Shown here one piece after another: positions 35,701-48,661 of a stretch of 64,000 nt of DNA. The stretch's first letter is position 1. Each line of letters opens with the position of its first letter. The notes under the pieces are model-generated. The model was not told the DNA's origin, did no database searches, and was given only the letters and a program-made list of their open reading frames with translations. The stretch spans positions 377,001-441,000 of the forward strand of contig CAJNDS010002186.1 of assembly GCA_905221605.1 (NCBI GenBank), in the 5' to 3' direction. The DNA is from Symbiodinium natans (taxonomy: Eukaryota > Sar > Dinophyceae > Suessiales > Symbiodiniaceae). The position numbers and the translations under genes are program-made.

Positions 35701-38290
35701 GTGAAGCGCATCAAGCGTGTTGAAGATTTGCTCCTCACGACTGAGATAGCCGGCATCAGTCGATGTGGCACGACGTCCTTGCATTACAACTTGGGCCAAC
35801 ACCCAGAAGTGTCTTTCATGGAGACCAGCGGTGAGGCCCAAAACGCCAAATTCGGGCTCGCTTGTGTCATGGGTGGTCTCGATATGGCCTCTTTCTTCGT
35901 CTTTTTCTTTTCTAGGACACGACTCTGATGCATCAGACCATCCTACCCCGCCGGGAGGACGTCGAGGCGTTTGCACCTCATATCACCATAAGTATGGCCT
36001 CATGGCTTCGGAAGCCTCGCGCTGTTCGTTGCACGTTTTTGCCTGCGGGCTTTCCTGCGCACTTCTGGATCCAGGTCTTCCGGAAGCGTGCCGGAGCGAC
36101 TCGACGCTTGGCAGATCGTGAGCTGGGACATTTGCCCTGAGTGCCTTCCTGTGCTAGATCTGAGGACTGCTCGGTTATCGCCGCTCCGGGATCTTCACCA
36201 GCAGCAGACTCCTGTCCTTCCGGCTTAATCCATTTGCATCGATGCAGGTTCATGCTGACGTTCTGTTGTTGTTGGCACTCTGAAGAGCGCGAAGGCACGG
36301 ACTTCGCAGCCACTCGGCCGACACATGGCCCGCAGAGACCCGCAGAGACCCGCAGTAGCCCGTCGCGCCCCCTGAAGCTTTGGTGGCCTTCGTTCTGCCG
36401 AGGAATCCCTAACCTTCGGGCTCTCCTTGTCCTCTGCGAGCCCATGGGCAGGGACACCGAGAAGATCAGAGAGATCACGTTCCGTTGGCGCGAGTGCCGA
36501 GGTCGGATCGAACGCTTCTTCCTGGTGTGGGGCCCGTCAAATGGCTGCCAGTGTTGCCTCAGCTTCACCTCATCAGCGTCTCTCAGGTGGACACGCTTCA
36601 GCCTTGCCGAGACCTCCGAGACTTGAGCCAGCTGGGGAGCCAAGATGAGGCAACCATTTGAGCGAATCCGTGAAGATAGCAGGGATGGCGATGGCGTGTT
36701 AGTTGGTGCTACGGTGTCGCTCCAGTTGCACCCTTCCGCCGCATAGCCCCCTTCACAAAGAGACTGTCGCACAAGCCCCCGGAGGACAAGCAGGGTTCCC
36801 CAATCGACGCCTTACAGGCGGGACAATCATGTGGGTAGAGTAGGCTGAAGAGAGGCCTTGCGCAGTTCTGTCAGTGCGATCGCAGCAGGCGCCTATTGTC
36901 ACGGACTGCTTGATGCGTAGCCACATCCACCCTTGTGCAGAGGGCACGCGGAAGTACAGCGACGCTGAGCACCATCTGATCCCCTTGCCAGGCACCGTCA
37001 ACTCCGCCGCGATGCTGGACCAGTGTGGCAGCAGCGTTGGAGGACCCGGACGGCGGGTTCCAGTCTGAGGAGCACCGCCGAAAGTTGCAGAGCAACCCGA
37101 CGCTCGTCGGCTCGTCCATTCCTTCTCATTCTTCCCAAGAGACGTCCGAGCCTGTCTGTCAGCCTGTCTGTGTGCGTCCCTCTCTCTGCCGTTGTGGCGG
37201 CTGCATACTGCGAAGCGTTCTGTCGTGACCGCTTGGCCAAGCGGGATTCTCTCGTTTCTTGTGTGATCCCAGGAATGCCGCGCAGCACCCGCTTCTGGAG
37301 CGCCATCTGATCGGCTCATTCCTGCCAGGCCATCAGTGAGATAGTACCATGTCATACTTCTTCTGGCGTCCTTGCGGAATATTTTCCGCATTCGCTCTGC
37401 AGAGTTGCCCGAGGTATTCGGAAGCTCTTCGGCGATCGGCTCCTAATGGTTTATCAGGACAGGGGACGCCGACACAAGCCGACATCCGGGATTCCAGGGC
37501 GTGACGTGGGCCCGAATTCCCCTCCAGGACTCTCTCCGCCACAATGCCAGAGAGACCTGGAATCGCATGGCCGCTTTCTTGGGCGCATCCCCTTTTCACG
37601 CGCAGGCTGGAACATGCCCCCACAAGCCGCTGGGCCCTGTTTTGCAATCCCGACCGGCTTGCCGTGTGCAGGCCGACTTCCCGCAGAAGAGCCTGGGCAG
37701 GGGTGTAGCCGGGTAGCCGTGCGGTTTCTGCATGTGCAAGTTGATTGCAAGCGCGTCCCGGTGCCAAGCAAGCGGTACCGCACTGCAGGATTTCAGTAAT
37801 TTCAGTATCTGCAACCGACTCAGGAACACGCTCCCGGGCCACCGCACGGACCTCTGTGCCTCGGATTCGAGAACAATTGAACAAATAAGAAACGAATGAA
37901 TGCCACAAGCATGGCTGTAACATGGGAGTTCGCAGTGCCAAGAGAAGAATACAGAGCACAGAACAAGTAGGAGCATGATGGGAACATTGGGAGCACAAGG
38001 CACAACAAGAACACGAACAACAAAGCAGAACAAAGGCTACAACGCCTCGCTGGTGCGGCGCTTCAAGTGGCTCCTGGAGCCCGAGTACCGCGCGCGCCCC
38101 TCGGGTAGGGTCAGGAAGGGTAGGGAAGGGGTAGGGGAGGGTAGGGGAGGGTAAGGGCTAAGGGGTAAGGGGTAAGGGGGGTAGGGTGAGGGGAGGGGAG
38201 GGCGTGGCTCTGCTCTCATCTTGCGCAGGCCATCGAAGAGGCAGAGCCTCCGGTTCTAGCTGCTGCGGTGCCGCGTGGGAGGAGTTGCAG
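35701..38290 (+). CDS. Sulfotransferase-like gene, duplication copy 2
   Basis: Here the frame before the loop is open: VEDLLLTTEIAGISRCGTTS (35719 onward), then LHYNLGQHPEVSFME. This is the 5'-phosphosulfate loop with the G-x-x-x-C-G-T-T-S signature. Downstream, LRALLVLCEPMGRDTEK (about 36416), RKLFGDRLLMVYQD (about 37434) and NASLVRRFKWLLEPEYR (about 38042) follow in the order expected for middle and C-terminal parts. AIEEAEPPVLAA (38229) continues without the stop that an 8-bp duplication creates in copy 1. Introns include the G-rich tract at 38100-38205. The canonical Arg/Ser pair of the 3'-phosphate loop is not obvious, so activity is unproven. This copy looks more intact than copy 1. Confidence 0.55.
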
Positions 38291-38430
38291 ATGTCATGCA
38301 TGCCTTATCATGCCTTCATGCATGTTCGCGATGTTCGCGGCCATGGCTGCTCGAACTCGTGAGCCCCAAGATGTAGGGCCTCGGGGGCCGGGGCGCGTCG
38401 GCCTGGAGTCATTGCTGCGTTTTGCTGCCC

Positions 38431-39006
38431 ATGTTGGCCTGCGACGCGCGCTGTGGAACATGTGCTTGCGAAGACCGGCCGAGCGGCACCGTGCGCATCG
38501 ACTTGGCAGAGCTGCTCCATCGCGGAACATGTGGTGTGCCTGCGGAAGCTACGCCGCCCGAGCCACGCGACGGAGCAGCCAGCCCTACACTCAAAGAAGA
38601 ACTCGTCACCAGACAGAGCTCAGGAGTCTCACAACTGCACAAGCTGCAAAGCCCACGTGAGGAGCAAGCTGAGGAAGCAGACCCTCACTTTCGGCTGCAG
38701 CTTAGCAGCTTCCTTGAGAAGCATGGCTTCTCCGGAATCAATGTTCCCAGGCGGTCATTCCTGCGCAAGACTTTTGCTCTGCACAAGGCTGCCGAGCTGG
38801 CAGACGTAGCGACGACCACTTTGCTGCTGGCTGAAGGCGCAGACGTGTCGCTCCGGAACTCTTCTGGCAGGACTGCGGCAGATGTTGCAAAGAAGAAGGA
38901 CAACTGTGGCTCTCACGCAGCAGTCTTCAATTTGCTTGTAGAAGCTGGAACAACACGGGCCTCGACCAAAACCCAGCCGCATCCACCGTTTGCCAACAAG
39001 CCCTGA
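38431..39006 (+). CDS. Ankyrin-repeat protein, duplication copy 2
   Basis: The same protein as at 30525-31100, with no amino-acid difference over the whole frame. It lies directly after the sulfotransferase-like copy 2. In this copy the frame of AIEEAEPPVLAA upstream continues openly toward the ankyrin exon, so a sulfotransferase-ankyrin read-through protein cannot be excluded. Start codon uncertain as in copy 1. Confidence 0.7.
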   Translation: MLACDARCGTCACEDRPSGTVRIDLAELLHRGTCGVPAEATPPEPRDGAASPTLKEELVTRQSSGVSQLHKLQSPREEQAEEADPHFRLQLSSFLEKHGFSGINVPRRSFLRKTFALHKAAELADVATTTLLLAEGADVSLRNSSGRTAADVAKKKDNCGSHAAVFNLLVEAGTTRASTKTQPHPPFANKP

Positions 39007-40487
39007 ATTCAACTTGCACGCAGGTGCTGCATTCGCAAGTGTAAGGCGCGGCACTGGAATCTCCGGGCTGTGCATCTGATTTTTGAGGTACACGTCCCAG
39101 AGGACTGGCGCGGCCTAAAAGCAGAGTTTCGGCGTCGGTGTTCCAAACATCCCTCCGTGCCAACACTCGCTGGGGCTAGAGCTTGCATCGTGAAGACAGC
39201 TCTGCGAGTGCATCTCATTCGAAGGGTATGTTTGCGTGTTTGAATGGCAGGCCTTGAAGACGTCTGGCGAAGCTGTTCCGTTGGGGCTCCAGCAACGGCA
39301 GACCCGCTGTGAGCGGGATGGATTGACAAAGCCGCGGCGCCGAAAATGATTTGCGATGCCTTAGCACACGCTTCCAAGCTGTATCAAGTCAATCTTCTGT
39401 TGGGTGTTCTTCCAGGTTGTGTTGTTGGTTGAGTGCTTGTGTTGTTTGGCTTGCATCCTCTACGCTTCGTTATGTCTCTCACATAATCTTGGGAAGCCCG
39501 GCAAACACACGGGCCGCCCATCCAAGGCCTTAGAAAAAAGAAGGCACATCAATGCATGTCGAGCTCTCGGAGCTGTTGGGAGCTGTTGGAGCTGTCGGCA
39601 AGAGTCTGGAATCGCATCTGGCATGCAAGGAGCCGAAGGCAGTTTCATGATGTCTATTCCTGGCCAACCGAGCCTTGCTTGGCTTCATCCTGGTAGCTTT
39701 GTCGCTGTCCTGTGTCATGTTCAGCAAATTCAGGCTCTTGCGTTACCAGCAAATCTTTAAACGCAACCGAAAAAACGCGAGAGGGCAGTTCAGTCGGAGA
39801 GGGGTAGGCGGGTGAAGGGTGGGCTTGGGAAGCGGGAGAGAGCCGAAAACTTTCCATCATTTTTGGCGGCCCCCCCAAAGGCAAGCAGGGGGGTTTTGGG
39901 GCCAGGAGGGTACTCCGAACGGGGCAGAAGCCGACGTGTCCGATTTGCAAAGCTTTCTGGCATGTCTGGTGCCTTGAAGCAGCACTCTGGCAGGAGGGGG
40001 GCTTGGGATAAGACGTCGCCACTGAGTTTGGTTTAGGTCCACTCGCGCTCAGTTTGGACGCCGACGAGTGTTAAGCCTGCAAAGCTAGCCAAACAGGTTT
40101 TTTGAGGCTTCAGCCCATAGATACCCGCCATGGGCATCGCACCCCGGCGGGTGCGGCAGATCTGTTACAGACAAGTGACAGAATTAGTCTTTGCGGGGTT
40201 GCTGCCAAGCGAAGCAAAATTTCCTGATCCCGCTTTCAAGCCAGCTGGTGCGCTCGAACTGGGGATGAGTAGTTGAATGAAGTTGATCGAGGTCTTGCGA
40301 CTGTTCAGGGCGCTTCATATGGTGATTTTCAATGAAGTGGCAGCGCTCACTCCACATGCGGCAATGCTTCGTGTCTGCAAGCCGGAACTCCCTTCCATGT
40401 ATCGCACCTCGCAGTGCGGATGATGATGATGATGCTGCTGCTGATGATGATGATGATGATGATCCCTGACATTGAAAGAAGATTCTT

Positions 40488-40523
<36 letters not shown>

Positions 40524-41029
40524 TTCGAAGAAAGTCCAGTGCTAGCTTGAAAGTCCCGTCCGAAACGAGGAAGTCGTCATGCTCAAGGCCGCTTGAGCAG
40601 AAGTCTATGCCTATGCTTCGATTGTGACATTGTAGCACGTGGAGCATTCCTAAGTGGGCTTCGACCCTGCAAGTTGTAGTGCCAGCTGCAAGTTTGGTTT
40701 CTAACGAGTGTAGCTCCGGATAGCAACAACATTACTGTTCGTACTCTTCCAGTGTGAGACAAAGTGTACAACAACTACACTCCCTTGTTTGGTAGCCATG
40801 CTCTTGACTGTGGCGCGACGGCTCCGATGGCTGTGAAAGCGAAGCCCTTGTTGAAGCAGCTCGGACTGCACACGTGCGCAATTGCACGTGGCTGGGGGTT
40901 TCTACGGAGCGCTTTAAGCAGCCCAGTAGAAGGTCCCCCGTAGGCCCCCTAGGTCGCTCTACATGTCGCATAGGATGAATAGGATGACGAAACACCAAAG
41001 AGTGCGACTTTGAGAGCCCTTTTGGCACC
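39007..41029. other. Intergenic region, no gene recognised
   Basis: The first 350 bp belong to the duplication. A plus-strand frame at 39404-39760 (118 residues) has no family signal. Simple repeats lie at 40417-40520. Confidence 0.4.
40417..40520 (+). repeat. (GAT)n and (AC)n microsatellites
   Basis: GAT/GCT trinucleotides at 40417-40463 and about 16 AC units at 40489-40520. Confidence 0.95.
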
Positions 41030-44000
41030 ACTGAGCCGACTTATCCCCTCTTGAGCAAATTGGCAAAGAGGTTTCCAGCCGATTCTGCCCTCCTCGTTCC
41101 CGAGGAGCGCGTCAGCTCAGACAAAAAGGTTCGATGTTTCGTACTTGTTCTGCTGAGGGGGTAGACCTCGTGCGGGAGCTCAAAGGACGCCATAGCGCTT
41201 CATGGTGTACACGTGCACCAGTTGCGTGGCCCGTGCACTCGTGAGTCGCTGAATCAGCGCGTAGGACGCATCTGTCCAGTGATCTTTGTTGGGGATGGCC
41301 GCGCTGGAAAGTCCTACCTGGCATCCTGCTTGGTGGGCGCTGAGGAGCGGCATTCTCGATGCTTTCACAAGACTCGCAGCCATGTGAGCTTTTTGGCTCT
41401 TGGCTTTCGTTGCGATCTGCTGAACCGATCATTTTTGTGGATTCTTGATTCCTTGTATTTCTGAGAGGATGTCTTCGTCTCCAGCGACTCTGCCGAGTCC
41501 GTCACGGAAGGCATCGATGCCGTCGCGGTGCCAGTGGCCATGCTGAGGGACCTTTCGGACCTTTCGGGTCTCGTTGGCCACGAGGACTCACGGATTCAGA
41601 TTGCGCCGGACGTGGCATCTTGCGTTCTAAAGCAGCTGTGTATAGCAGGATGACGAGTCGCTACTGATCTTGGACTGCGAAGGCGGCAACAATGCCATGG
41701 TGCCTCAGAAAAGATTTCGGTCATCCTTGGTGCATGTTTCCAACTTCGCAGTTTTTCCACGAGCTACGACAGTCAGGCTGCCATCCGGACTTTGGTGAAC
41801 GTTTTTGGGCTACTACTTGGGAGCCAGGTTCCTGCAAGAAGTGGAGCTCAAGTGAGTTCACGACTGTTGTTGTCGCTGTCTGAAGGTTGTCTTTGTGGCC
41901 AATGGCATGGCCCAGCCTCCGTGCTTCACCGTGCAAAGCACTGTTCTGCTGCTTCATGCCCTCAAGTACCCTCAAGTGATCCAAGTGCCCCCACTGCTAC
42001 GTGACTGCGTAGCGACCACGTGCTACAGAAGCCAGGCGACGGAACAGGCACTGCAGACCTTGGGCCTATCCCTTAGAGACAGTTCGGTGCCTCCATGCTC
42101 AATGTGCACACATGTCCCCTCTACTGACATGATGCACGGCAGCGGCGATAGTGCGGCGATGCGTGTTCTTCCGTGTGTTGCACGAATGCACACGGCCTCT
42201 GCCCTCTGAGGCATGTCCTTGGCCGCACGATCTCTACTCCGCCTGGAGTCCTGCAAGCTGCCGGAGCAGGACAGGGGCCCGAAAACATCAGAAAACCCTC
42301 AGAAGTTCAGTTTGCTGCATGCAATGTCTTCAGTGATGAGGAGCTGGTTTTCGTGGTAAACAAGAACACCCTTCGCTATGAAGGCTCCGCCCTGGAGAAG
42401 ATACTGGAACAGAAGTTCCAGCCTGATGACCCAGGTCGGCAGGACTGGTGACAGAATGTGCGAACGCTGTAGTGAAACCCGCGATGTGGACCATGTATTT
42501 TTGAGAGCATGGAGGAGCTGCGAGATACCGTCAGGGAGTGCTTCCCTCACAGAAGTTTCTTCACAGCCGGATCGCCGGATACATCGGATACTGGGGATCT
42601 GCATATGCCTTGTCATGTAGCCCAGGTCCCGTTGATGGGCATGCCGGCTTTTGATGAGTCCTTGCGTGCCTTGCGCTCCCACCTGGTCAGCCATCGCAAG
42701 CCGCTGGAAATGGGAGGCATCTTTGTGAACGGCAGGCAGGTGGTGTTGGGCAAGTTGGAACTGCTCGAGTCAAGCCCAGTCACACATGGCATATTGTCTA
42801 GGCACCTTGCGGGAGTGATGGAGCTTGTGGTGGCAGAGGTGCAGAAGTCGCAACAGGTGAACGTGCCCTCCATGAACCGGTGCCCCAACAAACACAGGGC
42901 AGCATAAGAATACGGAGATCGAACAATAGTCCTAACAGTAGCAACGAGAGCAATTAGAAGCAAACAAGAAGAGGGAGCGAGGGAGGGAGGAACGGAAAGT
43001 GGAAGAGAAGGAAAAGCGACAGTAAAGAAGCCTGAGAAAGCGAGAGCATAAGAAAACAAAAGCTCAGAGAGAGGTACGTGATCTACGAAGGACTTACGCA
43101 TTTCGGAGTTGGGCTTCCGTTCGAGTTGAGTATTGCCTTTCTCTTTGCGTCGTGGTGCCCTTGTTGTGCTTTTCTCTTTTCCTGCGCGCGCGTTTGCTTT
43201 GTGTTGCCAGGATTCCTGGTGCCGCTGACGCAGGATCTCAGTGACCTTGCCCAATCCCAACTGCCAGAGCTCTCAGACTACGATCCTGCACTGGAAGAGA
43301 GGAGCCGAGAGGGAGAGTGTGGATGATGCTGTGCAGATGATGGCAAGTAGAAGAGAGATTAAATTGAACTTAGTGGTTAACAGTCGATAGGGGCAGGTAG
43401 GGAGCACGATGTGGAGCCTTCAAAATCCTCTTTTCTTCTCCAGGAATCCGATCGAGGCGACGCTGCGCCGTTTCGATGAGGCTTGCAGCCACCTGAGCAC
43501 GGCGACCTCGGTGGAGGCGCTGAAGGTCGAGGCCCGGACTGGAGAAAGCGTAGTAACATGTAGTGACGGCGTAGAAACGGCGAAGCTTAGCAGTGGATTG
43601 GACATGCTTGGAAGATATTCAAAGTTCCAAGTTTGGACATCTGTAACATGTCGGTGCGGTCCAGCAAAACCCCTTATCGGTTTTTGCAGGCGCTGAACCA
43701 TACAATGAAGACCTTTGCCAAAGCCTCACGCGCACAAGGTCCGCACAAGCACCCCCCGCCCCCCCATCCACCCAACGGTCCGCGCAAGTTCTTGAAAACC
43801 ATGTCTTGCAAGCCACGCCGTGACGGGATTGAGCGCGTGCAAGCTCGCAAGCTCCGCGCAAGCCCCACCCCAAGTCCCAAAATTGGATGCAAGGAAATTG
43901 CATGGACAACCCCCCCATGTACCAGTAGCCGGTTGTACGCGTAAAGAGGGCATGTTTTCAGTATCCCTTCGTGTGCAGGCTCGTCAGCTGCTCTCCTCCA

Positions 44001-45835
44001 AACTCTGGGACGTGTGGCGCTGGTTGGAGGCTAAGAACGAGGCGAGCTCCCACAGCCCGAAGTGCTGCCGAATGTGATTTTAAATCCTTTCGACGTGCCT
44101 TTGCACACTTTTTGGCAGCCAGTTGACTTTCACAGGTGCTCGGGAATGAGATTCGCGACTCCGTGCAGGAAACACGTGAGGTCGAGATCAGCAGTGCCAA
44201 GTCTCTGGTTGGTGGAGCTGGGCTTCTCAGCGAAGTGGTGCCTCGGCTGTAACGTCCTGTATCATCCTGTAAAGCTGTATCGTGCCACATCGTGCCTCTT
44301 GACAGCTTTGGACAGACGATCGCCGCATTAGGTAGTCACCAAGCAGCTCTTCCGAGAGGAGGGCCGCACCGTCCTCTACCGAAAGAAAGGTCCCGAGCTA
44401 GCTGTGTGAGGTGGAGGGGGTTGTTAGAGTCGGAGAGATGTACCGCAAGGTGGACATCCTGAGTGCCTGCCATGGAAGTCGCTGGGGACCACTGTCACCC
44501 GGACGAAGGAGTTTGCATTCGACTCTTTGCCTGCGCTTCCCAAGCTGCGTGGGTCTCTGCTGAAGACCAGCCCCAACACTCTGAGAGCGATGCTCCGCCT
44601 TCTACGTGTTGATCAACAGCCGCGACTCTGCGTGCTTCAAGACGGCCATTTCATGTGGTTTGAGGACGCTTCTAAAGCTGCTCAAGCTGGAGACCAAGCC
44701 AAAGGATGCATCAACTTCCTGGTGCACCGGGCTCAGATACGACAACATTCAGACACGGCCTTCGTGATTTTTCCGGCAGAGCCACATGGATGGCGAGAGC
44801 CGTCGTCCTTTACCGGCGACTCCCAGCGATCATTCTCCTTTGATGCCTGCGACGTGCACACCTGCACGCAGTGGATAGAGGCAGTCGCAGAGCACATCCG
44901 CTTCGGCAACTTGGCTGCTGAACAGCTGGGTGCGGCGTGGCTCGGCCTCAAAGACTCAAAGCATGTAATGTACACTGGTTAGGGTTAGTGGAGCACAGCA
45001 GCCCTTTCATGTTCAACTATTTCAACTGTTTAGCGCTGCCAGGCTGGGGTGGCATGTGAAGGTTCAGAAGCCGATGTGGTCCCAGCTGCAGCCCGATGGT
45101 CTCAATGACTCGCAGGCTGAGCGGGATCTGGTACCTCGTACGTCTTGCAGTGGCCGTAGGTTCCAGTGTTCCAGCAGAACAAGAGGATTTTTCGACTCGG
45201 GGGCTTGTGTCCACACAAAGTGATCAGAGTGTGCAAGAGGCACACCCAGATGTACATGTGCCTATATGCCTGCGTATACCGCCCAGGAATCCTGAGTCCG
45301 AAGGCTTCTACCCTAAGCCATGAACCCCGCAACCTCGGCAGATTCCTAACAAAACTCGGGGGCTTCTTTGGTCGCCTTTTGCAGGTCTAAGAGGAGCTCC
45401 GGCAGATGAAGCCGCGGATCGCCTTCCTAGTCTGGGGGTGCAGCCTGTTGATATCTTGCTCCTTCCTCGTGTTCCTCGCGTTCCTGGTGTGCACGACGCT
45501 TTCATGGGCCATCCATGGCCATGGCCAGTGCTGCTCCGCCTTGAGCCTCAGAAGATGACTCGGACATTGCCAAGAACCGCGCAGCCCTCGTTGAAAGCCG
45601 AACACAATCCCAGGCTGGCGAAGATCATCCGATTCCGTTCAGGGCAGTCTCAGTGGCATGCTATGCTGAGTGTGCCCCAGTCAAGTTGGTGTCGGAAAAG
45701 CATGTCCTTGCTATGCACTTGCAATCACATGACTTTCTGCCCTGCAGCACCATACAGATTCGGGGGGCCCAGAAAGACATCTTGTCGGTTGTGACGCAGC
45801 GTTTGAGTGCTCAAGCCGTGTCCTACACGCCGTAG
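41030..45835 (+). CDS. Guanylate-binding-protein-like GTPase with C-terminal PH domain
   Basis: Exons in order: LLSKLAKRFPADSALLVPEE (ends 41128); 41265-41383 with PVIFVGDGRAGKSYLAS, the G1 P-loop; 41468 onward with SDSAESVTEGIDAVAV, carrying the G2 Thr as in GBP/atlastin proteins; 41649-41699 with LLILDCEGGNNAM, the G3 D-x-E-G; 41777 onward AAIRTLVNVFGLLLG; VVFVANGMAQ (about 41886); ELVFVVNKNTLRYEGS (about 42340); FDESLRALRSHLVSHRKP (about 42650); then helical exons (43208, 43443, 43979, 44135). A PH domain follows at about 44540-44910 (PRLCVLQDGHFMWFED ... WIEAVAEHI). The last exon 45552-45835 ends in a TAG. Family knowledge: GBP-like GTPases act at membranes, and the PH domain would add lipid binding. 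The 5' end and some junctions are unresolved. Confidence 0.75.
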
Positions 45836-46060
45836 CTGCCTGTGGGTTGTTGCCTAAGAGCAGTTTGGACTTGGTTCATTTTACGAAGGTTCAGTTGCAA
45901 GCGCTTAGTACACTTTGTTGATGCTTGCCCAGAAGCGCTTGTCAGAAGGTCTCCGCTGGTACAAGGGTGAACATGGCGTCTGGCACTGAAGACACCTGCT
46001 CTCAAGCATGTCTGTTCCTTGCTTCTGCTGCTTCTGTACCTGCTTCGGCACTTGCTGTTG

Positions 46061-46130
46061 TTGGTTGTTGCTGGTTGTTGTAGGTTGTTGTTAGTTGTTG
46101 TTAGTTGTTGTTAGCTGTTGTTAGCTGTGG
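46061..46130 (+). repeat. 10-bp tandem repeat (ttagttgttg family)
   Basis: Seven decamers varying among ttggttgttg, taggttgttg, ttagttgttg and ttagctgttg, with an exact 10-bp period. Confidence 0.93.
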
Positions 46131-46195
46131 TGTGTTGTTGTTGGTGTTCTCATCCCTTGCTTGTCGTTGAGGTCCCGAATGCAGGCAGGGAGCAC

Positions 46196-47173
46196 ATGGA
46201 GTCCAGAAAAATGAGGGCCGCGATGAGTGTACTGAGTGTGCTGCTGACACGGCGCGGCAATGCAGTGCGTGGTGTCAGGCCGTGAAGTCTGTGACGCGAA
46301 CGATGATACCGCGAATCAAGCCTAACGTGGAGATGGGCATGAACATGAGCGACAGCACTCAGTTGCGGTGCCAGTTTCTGTGGCAGTTGCTGTGTCAGTT
46401 TGCTCCAGAAACAGCTCAAAACGCCTTTGCAAATGCCAGGCCAGAAGAACGACAAGGCAGCCCTGGCCCTGATCAACCCCGTCAAGGAGGGACTGGTGCA
46501 CTGGTATGCGGATGCGTATGTGCAGTGAAGAGCTGCTGCCGTGCTGCAGGAAGTTGGGCCAAAGTATCCGCCAGGAGGCGGCTCACCTGAGCCTCGTTTC
46601 ACCCATTGCGTTTGCGTTCACCAAGCTAGAAGCTCTGCTAAAGCTTCCAACCCCCCATTGCAGGCCACGCCTACGCGTGGGGCGTCACTTGGACCGGCCA
46701 CTCTGTGCAAGCCTCGGACGAGGGCAGCCGAAGAGAGAGGGACACTTAAAAAAAGGGGAAGAAAGAAGAGGAAGAAAGAGGAAGAGCTCAGAGAGCAATG
46801 TTTGACGCCGAAGAAGAGAGGGAGCCCCCCCCAAAGAGAGGGGAGAGTTACGGAGAGTTCTTCTCTTCCCTCTGTCGCCTCTGTCGCCTCTGTTAGGACA
46901 AGTTTGGCAACCAGGAGGCGCCCTTCGTGGACTGGGAGGAGGTCGGCAAGGCGCCACTCCTTCGTCATCCTTTCTTGTGCTGCGTGTCCGCGTGTCCGCG
47001 TCATGTGTGCGCCGTGCGCCCCCCCCAATCTCTTCTTTTTTCGAGTGTGCGCCTCTCCTGTGCCCTAAGGCTTTCAAGGTGTGGGAGAACTTTGGGCGCG
47101 GTGTGTCCATGGGCTACTTGCAGGGGACCTTTGCCCTCCTTGGCGAGGCAGGTTTCGAGTGTGATCCCACATG
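46196..47173 (+). CDS. Exons of an unrecognised gene
   Basis: Candidate exons separated by short introns: MESRKMRAAMSVLSVLL (ATG at 46196, possible start); KNDKAALALINPVKEGLVHW (about 46448); RKLGQSIRQEAAHLSLVSP (about 46548); DKFGNQEAPFVDWEEVGKA (46899 onward, after a gttag acceptor); and FKVWENFGRGVSMGYLQGTF (about 47070). Each frame is bounded by plausible AG|G acceptors. I do not recognise the family and cannot prove that the exons belong to one gene. Stop codon not located. Confidence 0.4.
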
Positions 47174-48661
47174 ATGTGACACTCTCGGCTGTATGTTCTG
47201 CTCCTTGAGACCGCCTCAGGTGGCTTCCTCAAAGCTCCCCACAAAAGGTGGGCATCTCGGTTGTTGCTGCATGGCCGCTCTGCAGAATGCTGCCTCTGTA
47301 AGGTCACTGAGAGATGAAGCGGGTGAGTGGCGAGAGTTGTGGAAGGCTGCGTGCCAATGGCAGATTGAAGGTCACGTGGTAGTTCAGCAGCGAAGAAGTT
47401 GCATTGTGCATCTTGGTGCCAATATGACGTCCTTTGATCATGCCATGGCTTGATCTTCCTGTCCAGAAGGTTTGGCACCCTTTAGCTCCAAGCAAAAGGG
47501 TACGATCTTGACCCAACGCTTGCTCTGGACATGCTCAGAAATGGTAATCTGTGGTCCTCAGTGCATTCCGCAGCTACCTTGGCCCCAACAGCCAGATCAA
47601 GTGCTTTGTTGCGGGCCTGGGGTAGATGTGTTGAGAATATTCGCTGACAGATGTGCGCGCCTTACACGGCAGCACCTCGACTGCAGCAATGTGTGGGGCT
47701 TGGTGCTTAAGGCAGCTCTCCAGAGATGTCTGGTGAGGCTGACGAGGCATAACTTCAGAGCTGCCCCTGCTTTCGCGAGCCTGACGAAAGGGTAAGCTTC
47801 TCGCAGGATGCTATCTCGGATGCTTCCTTCCAATCTGCAGACGAGGAGATTAGACACCGTACCTCTCCCGCTCTAGTCCGGTCATTCGCATGCACCTGCA
47901 GGAGGAGGACGAGGATGATCTAAACGACTTCAGCCCATGACTTGGCTCTTCGAAAGTTTTCATTCGTCTATAGGGTTCACTTTGGAAAGATAATACCGGT
48001 TGCCTCACGCCTCGTGCCAGATGAAAACGCTGGCGGTGCATCCTCGTCGAAGGCCCATGTGTTTTGTGGCTGTGCTTTGCAGCACCGGTGCTCATGGGCT
48101 TTAAGAATTTGGCATGCGGTTGCCACTGCCGAAGCACTTGCAATGTGATGACAGGGACAAGGTGGAGATGCGCAGCCTCCTGGTTTGGACAGCATGTGAG
48201 TTTGCCTTGGTGAGCATCCCTTGCGTTTCTTGCCATCCTGCATACGCGAGTGGTTGGCAATGCGATTCGCAGCAGGACGACGACGACGACGATGGAGGCA
48301 TCTGCCCGGATTTTTGCCAATGTAGCCTTTTCTTGGCATGGGGCAGTAGTGTTTACTGCACCCCCCAAGGCAAGCGTTGGAACTTGAAACGGGACGGTGA
48401 CAAGGCCAGGCATGTGTGCAATCAGCACGTGTGTCCTTTCGTAGCAGAAGAATGCGCAGACGGGCTTGCCATGCCATTCTTGCTGGGCAGTCCCACAATT
48501 GCAAGACATTGCAATTGCAAGCTTTAGCCAAACTTCTTAAGCAATGCTTAGGCTTGAGACACGCTTCGTGCCAGCCAGTGCCAGTCTACCAATAGTCCAA
48601 CAGTTCGGCTCACTTCTTCGGCATTCCATAATTCTATTAGCTTATCGGAGAAGTGCCTCTG
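47174..48661. other. Intergenic or intronic, no gene seen
   Basis: Only short frames on both strands. A small GAC run is at about 48277-48293. Nothing else recognisable. Confidence 0.4.

Larger units (their letters stand above)
33776..39600 (+). repeat. Segmental duplication, copy 2
   Basis: Counterpart of 22879-31690, same orientation. It starts about 105 bp after the CA tract. Strong similarity ends at about 39357. Weaker similarity continues to about 39600, for example cgttatgtctct and ggccgcccat, shared with 31570-31620. Confidence 0.93.
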
